From Peptoniphilus sp. KCTC 25270 (GTDB taxonomy: Bacteria > Bacillota > Clostridia > Tissierellales > Peptoniphilaceae), in NCBI RefSeq assembly GCF_021012875.1, contig NZ_JAJMZJ010000006.1, positions 1 to 55,364 of the forward strand: a stretch of DNA of 55,364 nucleotides, written 5' to 3'. Positions within the stretch are counted from its first letter, which is position 1; every line of letters starts with the position of its first letter. The notes below the pieces were generated by a model. It made no database searches, had not been told where the DNA came from, and saw only the letters and a program-made list of their open reading frames with translations. Below are positions 51,177-55,364 of the stretch, piece by piece. A program made the translations under genes and the position numbers.

Positions 51177-52357
51177 AATGTCTCCTTTGCATTCATTCTA
51201 TGGATTTCCATAGAGTCCACTGCCTCTTTCACCAAAGTATCCACATCCAATACCGATTCCGATTCTTCCATTTCTTCTACCGTTGGACGCAAACTTGGGT
51301 GTTTTGGCAAAAATACAGTACAACAATCTTCAAAAGGCTGAATGGAAATATCATACGTTCCAATTTTTGTAGCCCATGAAATAATGTCTAACTTATCCAT
51401 ACCAATTAAAGGTCGAAAAACAATTGGCTCTGCCACATTGTCTGTTACAGTAAGACCGTGAAGGGTTTGAGAAGCAACTTGCCCTAAATTTTCTCCCGTT
51501 GTAATGCTTACATAACCTTTTCTTCTCGCAATCTCATTGGCAATCCGCATCATAAAACGGCGAGACAAAACGGTCATTTGGTCTGGTGGGCAATTTTTAT
51601 TGATTTCCTTCTGAATATTTAATAAATTCACACTATACATTGTCATTTTTGTCGTATAGCGACACAAAACTCGTGCCAAATCCATTACCTTTTCTTCTGC
51701 TTTTTGAGAAGTAAAAGGATAGGAATGGAAATGCAATGCATCCATTTGCACCCCTCGTTTTGCCATTAAAAATCCAGCTACCGGCGAATCAATTCCTCCT
51801 GATAAAAGCAACAAGCCACGTCCATTGCTTCCTAAAGGCAAACCTCCATAAGTAGAAATCTTTTCATGATAAATATAAGATTTCTTTTTCACATCCACAT
51901 GAAAGGCAATATCTGGATGGTGAACATCTACAGAAAGGGCCGGAATCGCTTCTAAAATTCTTCCCCCTAATTCCATATTGATTTCTTGGGAATTCATAGG
52001 ATAAGATTTATCCCCTCTCTTCGCCATAACCTTAAACGTTTTATAGCGAGGATTTTCTTTCAAAAGACCTTTAATATAAGAAACAGATTCCTCCACTATG
52101 GTTTCAAAATCACTTTTTATTTCCCACGTAGGGCTAATGTAAACCGTTCCAAAAACATATTTCAAACGATCAATGATTTCTGTCTCATCCACAGGATCTA
52201 TTTCAATATTAATTTTACCCATTTCTTGTTGAATCTCAACGTAAGATGTACCATCTAAAACCGTCTTAATATTCTGAAGAATCCGGCGAATAAAATATTG
52301 GCGATTCTTCCCCTTTAATACAACTTCTCCTAAACTTAAACTAATAACTCTTTTCAC
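51173..52357 (-). CDS. thiI: tRNA 4-thiouridine synthetase ThiI
   Basis: 394 residues. An N-terminal ferredoxin-like plus THUMP domain (about 1-165) is followed by the PP-loop ATPase motif LLSGGIDSPVAGFL near residue 183 and DCCTVFLPKHPSLRPTVEEMEE near 345. It adenylates U8 of tRNA and inserts sulfur to give 4-thiouridine. The C-terminal rhodanese domain of enteric ThiI is absent, as in most Firmicutes. Start is GTG at 52357, 5 nt after GGAGG, overlapping the desulfurase stop (GTGA). Confidence 0.95.
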   Translation of the reverse strand: MKRVISLSLGEVVLKGKNRQYFIRRILQNIKTVLDGTSYVEIQQEMGKINIEIDPVDETEIIDRLKYVFGTVYISPTWEIKSDFETIVEESVSYIKGLLKENPRYKTFKVMAKRGDKSYPMNSQEINMELGGRILEAIPALSVDVHHPDIAFHVDVKKKSYIYHEKISTYGGLPLGSNGRGLLLLSGGIDSPVAGFLMAKRGVQMDALHFHSYPFTSQKAEEKVMDLARVLCRYTTKMTMYSVNLLNIQKEINKNCPPDQMTVLSRRFMMRIANEIARRKGYVSITTGENLGQVASQTLHGLTVTDNVAEPIVFRPLIGMDKLDIISWATKIGTYDISIQPFEDCCTVFLPKHPSLRPTVEEMEESESVLDVDTLVKEAVDSMEIHRMNAKETL

Positions 52358-53502
52358 GCATTCCTCCGAATAATACTTCTAATTTCTCCTACCACTCTCT
52401 CCAAAGCTTCCACAAATGTATTGATTTCCTCTTCTGTTGTTAGATGAGAAAAACAAATCCGAATGGTGCCTTCCGCTAAATTTTCATTCAAACCAATGGC
52501 TTCTAAAATTGGATTTTTCCCTTTTTTCTTTGAAGAACAAGCCGAAGAAGTCGAAATATAGATTTCCTCTTGTTCCAACATATGAAGAATTACTTCTCCC
52601 CGAGCATCGGCAAAACTAATATTATAAATAAATGGGCTAGAAATTCCTTGGGAATTGATACGAATATCCTCTATACTCTCAGAAATTTTTTCCATCATTT
52701 TCTTTCCTAACTCTTCGATTTTTCTATAATGATCCTCTTTATATTCCCTTAATTCACCAAAGGCTTGTCCAAGACCATAAATCGCAGGCACATTTTCCGT
52801 TCCTGAGCGAAGTCCCATTTCTTGGCCCCCGCCCTGTAATAAAGGCGTTAGATGAATTTCTTTTGCCACAAAAAGACCGCCAATTCCTTTGGGACCGTGG
52901 AATTTATGGCCACTAAAACTATAGGTATGACAACGAATCTTACCTACATCCACGGGGATTTTCCCAACCGCTTGTACCCCATCAATATGAATTTTCACCT
53001 TGGGATATTGTTCTCGAATCTTAGGTACCCATTCTTCCACAGAATTTACAGAACCCAATTCACTATTTACATGGAACAAAGAAACCACTATTGTCTCCTC
53101 ATCCAAAGCACGGAATAAGTCCTCTTCTTCAATATGTCCCGTTTCATTCACAGACAATAGAACCAACTCAATATCATCCCTAGATTTCAAATAATTCAAA
53201 ATCGATGGATGTTCGATATTCGTTGAAATTACCTTTTTCCCATTTCGGAGATTCCCATCAATTAAATTTTTCAAAGCCAAATTGTTGGATTCCGTTCCTC
53301 CGGAAGTAAAAATCAACTGTCCATTGTTTCCATGAAAATACCGCAAAATCTCCTTACGAATCGACTCTTTCTTTTTATTGATTTCATGAGAAAAAGAATG
53401 GAGAGAAGAAGGATTCCCATAATCTAAAGTTAACGCCTCCACCATAGCCTCTACCACCTTAGGAGAAGGCTTTGTTGTAGCGCAATTATCCAAATATATC
53501 AT
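52354..53502 (-). CDS. Cysteine desulfurase (NifS/IscS family)
   Basis: 382 residues, PLP enzyme of fold type I. The PLP lysine lies in SFSGHKFHGPKGIGGLF near residue 203, His in HVNSELG near 104, and the catalytic cysteine in TSSACSSKKKG near 325. It removes sulfur from cysteine. Direct coupling to thiI suggests a dedicated sulfur donor for tRNA 4-thiouridine, as NifZ does in Bacillus. GAGGTGATGG lies just before the ATG. Confidence 0.95.
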   Translation of the reverse strand: MIYLDNCATTKPSPKVVEAMVEALTLDYGNPSSLHSFSHEINKKKESIRKEILRYFHGNNGQLIFTSGGTESNNLALKNLIDGNLRNGKKVISTNIEHPSILNYLKSRDDIELVLLSVNETGHIEEEDLFRALDEETIVVSLFHVNSELGSVNSVEEWVPKIREQYPKVKIHIDGVQAVGKIPVDVGKIRCHTYSFSGHKFHGPKGIGGLFVAKEIHLTPLLQGGGQEMGLRSGTENVPAIYGLGQAFGELREYKEDHYRKIEELGKKMMEKISESIEDIRINSQGISSPFIYNISFADARGEVILHMLEQEEIYISTSSACSSKKKGKNPILEAIGLNENLAEGTIRICFSHLTTEEEINTFVEALERVVGEIRSIIRRNA

Positions 53503-53525
53503 TCCATCACCTCAAGCTAAAAATA

Positions 53526-53534
53526 TGATATACT
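53526..53534 (+). promoter_or_regulatory. Extended -10 promoter of the 53554-54432 gene
   Basis: TGATATACT (TG, one base, TATACT at 53529-53534), 20 bp before the ATG; the -35 region is weak. Confidence 0.5.
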
Positions 53535-53553
53535 TTCCATGAAAGGAGTTTCC

Positions 53554-54432
53554 ATGGAAAAGAAAAATACAAACCACGTATCCCTCGTGCAAATTTACAC
53601 CAGTGGATACCAAAAACGATTCGATGAAATCTTTGCCTACGGAATCTACATTCCCCACAAAGATACATTTCAAATCGCAAGAATACAAAAAAATCAGTCT
53701 ACAAAAAACTTCCTACTACCATTATATCAGTATATTCAATCCAACACAGGAATAATCTTTTATACTTTCAATAGCAAATTCGAGTCCTCTCTTTTCTTCA
53801 AAGAATACAAAGACATTCAAGAAGAATGGAAAAACCAGTCCCTAGACCTTTATGTAGAGCTTAGGAAATATAAATTCCTCAAACCAAGAGAAAGTTATAG
53901 TATGAAAAGCTTCGCAAAAGAAATGGACCCTCGATCGAAAATCACATTAGGCCCAAAACTTTACGAAACCTATTATCCCTTTGAGGAAAAAGATGACGTT
54001 CCTATGTTTCAAGCCATTCAACAAAATCTAACGGCCATGAACACCATCCGTAAAATGTATGAGGATTTATTGAAAGAATGCAAATATGAAGCAGAATCTT
54101 TTACAGCAACCATTGAGTCCGCCCAAGAAAATGGAAAACAATGGGAATTTTCTGGAAAAATCTCTCCCTCTTATTCTCAATTCCTTCATAAAGAAAATTT
54201 CTTATATGAAGAAAAAGAAGGAACATTCTCTCTTACAATCTTCCCCATTCACACCTACTATAACCAAGAAGATTCTTGTAGCGTAATAGAAATCCCCTAT
54301 AAAATTCAAAACCCTATTCCCCTACCAGAAGGATATCTTCTCCTCGCCTACAATAAAGAAATCTATTTGCCTCAGATTTTCACTCTGCTCCATCATATAC
54401 GACAAACTCCAGAAAACAAAGAAACCGTGTAG
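53554..54432 (+). CDS. RNase H-like (YprB-type) protein, probably catalytically inactive
   Basis: 292 residues. The order of elements resembles the YprB-type 3'-5' exonuclease domain: SLVQIYTSGYQKRFDEIFAYGIYI at 10-33 where active relatives have DIETTG, IIFYTFNSKFESSLFFKEY near 71, LDLYVELRKYKFLKP near 100 and EEKDDVPMFQAIQQNL near 150. The first motif lacks the acidic pair and the second has Glu for Asp, so nuclease activity is doubtful. The C-terminal half is beta-rich and unrecognised. ATG 53554 has AAAGGAG 5 nt upstream; the frame extends five codons further without a site. Confidence 0.55.
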   Translation: MEKKNTNHVSLVQIYTSGYQKRFDEIFAYGIYIPHKDTFQIARIQKNQSTKNFLLPLYQYIQSNTGIIFYTFNSKFESSLFFKEYKDIQEEWKNQSLDLYVELRKYKFLKPRESYSMKSFAKEMDPRSKITLGPKLYETYYPFEEKDDVPMFQAIQQNLTAMNTIRKMYEDLLKECKYEAESFTATIESAQENGKQWEFSGKISPSYSQFLHKENFLYEEKEGTFSLTIFPIHTYYNQEDSCSVIEIPYKIQNPIPLPEGYLLLAYNKEIYLPQIFTLLHHIRQTPENKETV

Positions 54433-54454
54433 TCAAAAGACTACACGGTTTTTT
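54423..54454 (+). terminator. Terminator of the 53554-54432 gene
   Basis: ACCGTGTAGTC / GACTACACGGT stem with AAAA loop followed by seven T. The stop codon lies in the stem. On the minus strand it follows tRNA-Trp and may also end the tRNA array, though its T run there is short. Confidence 0.85.
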
Positions 54455-54530
54455 TGGCAGGAGTAGTAGGACTCGAACCCACGACATTTGGTTTTGGAGA
54501 CCAACGTTCTACCAGCTGAACTATACTCCT
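54455..54530 (-). tRNA. tRNA-Trp (CCA), CCA end encoded
   Basis: Acceptor AGGAGTA / TACTCCT, anticodon loop TCCAAAA with CCA, T loop GTTCGAGTC, G73 and CCA. Last gene of the minus-strand array. Confidence 0.97.
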
Positions 54531-54537
54531 ATAAAAA

Positions 54538-54613
54538 TGGTGCCCAGAGCCGGAATCGAACCAGCGACACGTGGATTTTCAGTCCACTGCTCTACCGACT
54601 GAGCTATCTGGGC
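54538..54613 (-). tRNA. tRNA-Phe (GAA), CCA encoded
   Basis: Identical over 76 nt to the copy at 15846-15921. Confidence 0.97.
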
Positions 54614-54630
54614 ATAGGTGAGTCAAATTT

Positions 54631-54707
54631 TGGTGGGCCCTCAGGGACTTGAACCCTGGACCTACCGGTTATGAGCCGGGCGCTCTAACCAACTGAGCTA
54701 AAGGCCC
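54631..54707 (-). tRNA. tRNA with CAT anticodon (Ile2 or elongator Met), CCA encoded
   Basis: Acceptor GGGCCTT / AGGGCCC (one G-U pair), anticodon loop CTCATAA, A73, CCA. The body GGGCCTTTAGCTCAGTTGG resembles tRNA-Ile2, whose CAU is changed to lysidine-AU by TilS; elongator Met remains possible. It is not an initiator. Confidence 0.9.
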
Positions 54708-54716
54708 TCACCTATT

Positions 54717-54807
54717 TGGCGGAGAAGGAGGGATTTGAACCCTCGCGCCCCGTGAAGGACCTACTCCCTTAGCAGGGGAGCCTCTTCAGCCACTTGAGTA
54801 CTTCTCC
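54717..54807 (-). tRNA. tRNA-Ser (GCT), CCA encoded
   Basis: Acceptor GGAGAAG / CTTCTCC, anticodon loop CTGCTAA, long variable arm, G73 and CCA; 91 nt. Confidence 0.96.
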
Positions 54808-54817
54808 ATACAAAAAA

Positions 54818-54906
54818 TGGCGGAGAGGGTGGGATTCGAACCCACGTGGGCGTGAACCCTAACGGTTTTCAAGACCGCCTCGTTATGACCACTTCGATAC
54901 CTCTCC
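54818..54906 (-). tRNA. tRNA-Ser (TGA), CCA encoded
   Basis: Acceptor GGAGAGG / CCTCTCC, anticodon loop CTTGAAA, long variable arm, G73 and CCA; 89 nt. Confidence 0.96.
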
Positions 54907-54913
54907 GTAAAAT

Positions 54914-54989
54914 TGGTGATCCATCCGCGACTCGAACGCGGGACACCCTGATTAAAAGTCAGGTGCTCTGCCAACTGAGCTAATGGATC
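54914..54989 (-). tRNA. tRNA-Lys (TTT), CCA encoded
   Basis: Acceptor GATCCAT / ATGGATC, anticodon loop CTTTTAA, T loop GTTCGAGTC, A73 and CCA. Confidence 0.96.
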
Positions 54990-54993
54990 CTAT

Positions 54994-55070
54994 TGGCTGG
55001 GGCGACAGGACTCGAACCTGTGGAATGCCAGAGTCAAAGTCTGGTGCCTTACCGACTTGGCTACGCCCCA
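54994..55070 (-). tRNA. tRNA-Gln (TTG), CCA encoded
   Basis: Acceptor TGGGGCG / CGCCCCA (U1-A72 pair typical of tRNA-Gln), anticodon loop CTTTGAC, G73 and CCA. Confidence 0.96.
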
Positions 55071-55096
55071 ATATTTAATTTGTAATTGAGTGCTTA

Positions 55097-55173
55097 TGGC
55101 GCACCTAGGAGGATTCGAACCCCCGACACACGGATTAGAAGTCCGTTGCTCTATCCGACTGAGCTATAGGTGC
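55097..55173 (-). tRNA. tRNA-Arg (TCT), CCA encoded
   Basis: Acceptor GCACCTA / TAGGTGC, anticodon loop CTTCTAA, T loop GTTCGAATC, G73 and CCA. Confidence 0.96.
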
Positions 55174-55179
55174 TCATGA

Positions 55180-55253
55180 TGGAGCGGGTGAAGGGAATCG
55201 AACCCTCGCAACCAGCTTGGAAGGCTGGGGCTCTACCACTGAGCTACACCCGC
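55180..55253 (-). tRNA. tRNA-Gly (TCC), CCA encoded
   Basis: Acceptor GCGGGTG / CACCCGC, anticodon loop CTTCCAA, T73 and CCA; differs from the GCC isoacceptor at 15765-15839. Confidence 0.96.
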
Positions 55254-55287
55254 ATGGTAAATAATAAACTTCTAACCGTAATACTTA

Positions 55288-55364
55288 TGGTGGAGGAGAG
55301 TGGATTCGAACCACTGAAAGCAGTGCTAACGGATTTACAGTCCGTCCCCTTTGGCCAACTCGGG
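55288..55364 (-). tRNA. tRNA-Tyr (GTA), 5' end cut by the window edge
   Basis: Anticodon loop CTGTAAA, a variable arm of class II length, T loop GTTCGAATC, acceptor 3' strand CTCCTCC with A73 and CCA. The 5' acceptor strand lies beyond position 55364. Confidence 0.92.

Noticed and set aside
15846-54613. Identical tRNA-Phe copies as a mobile duplication
   Set aside because: Identical isoacceptor copies in separate tRNA clusters are common and kept alike by selection and gene conversion.
54455-55364. CRISPR-like or other regular repeat array
   Set aside because: The periodic similarity comes from tRNA T arms and CCA ends; no CRISPR array or cas gene was seen anywhere in the window.

Overview
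The window looks like ordinary chromosome from an AT-rich, anaerobic-type member of the Firmicutes. Evidence seen: strong AGGAGG ribosome binding sites, near-consensus sigma-A promoters, a T-box leader, MutS2, SpoVG, ZapA, a DUF4364 protein, a DUF4080-type radical SAM protein and a rubredoxin-reductase-like flavoprotein. A clostridial or Tissierellia-like host fits best; this is inference and no species is claimed.

Layout. 1-143: two tandem consensus promoters firing out of the left edge, probably toward an rRNA operon. 154-13542: one long minus-strand gene series, pheS-pheT-zapA-U32-mutS2-argS-radical SAM-TPR. 13801-13874: tRNA-Cys. 13894-15490: HAD phosphatase and TIM-barrel isomerase. 15765-15921: tRNA-Gly and tRNA-Phe with their own promoter. 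15968-19752: hpt-CPBP protease-cobB-methyltransferase-hslO, with a DUF4364 gene divergent. 20415-25168: lipoprotein, T-box-controlled valS, and trpS. 25230-29641: P1 peptidase, an MTA/SAH-type deaminase and three exported orphan proteins, flanked by a degenerate copy of the P1 gene end. 29886-32396: rpsD, spoVG and murC. 32445-39972: a nucleoside ABC transporter (ATPase, two permeases, BMP lipoprotein) split by an IS256-family element and a 5'-truncated ABC exporter. 40074-44170: phospholipase D-like protein, unknown membrane protein, and a matrixin-like protease with a companion membrane protein. 44203-49649: an XRE-cupin regulator with potABCD and a flavoprotein. 49805-53502: TPM-domain protein, LemA, ThiI and a cysteine desulfurase. 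53554-54432: an RNase H-like protein that appears to lack its first catalytic motif. 54455-55364: a minus-strand array of ten tRNA genes.

Most of the window is housekeeping: translation (five synthetase genes, thirteen tRNAs, rpsD, tRNA thiolation), division, wall synthesis, and nucleoside and polyamine uptake. The unusual parts are accessory. Genes for exported proteins have long homopolymer tracts placed between -35 and -10 boxes (G9 at 21178-21186, T15 at 42817-42831), which suggests phase-variable transcription. A small exported family with two paralogs (27650-28270 and 43472-44170) has a layout loosely like TIMP/netrin-type beta-barrels, and one copy sits directly behind a matrixin-like protease. 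The IS256 element appears to have deleted the front of an exporter operon, leaving its ribosome binding site and upstream region on one side and the exporter's tail on the other.
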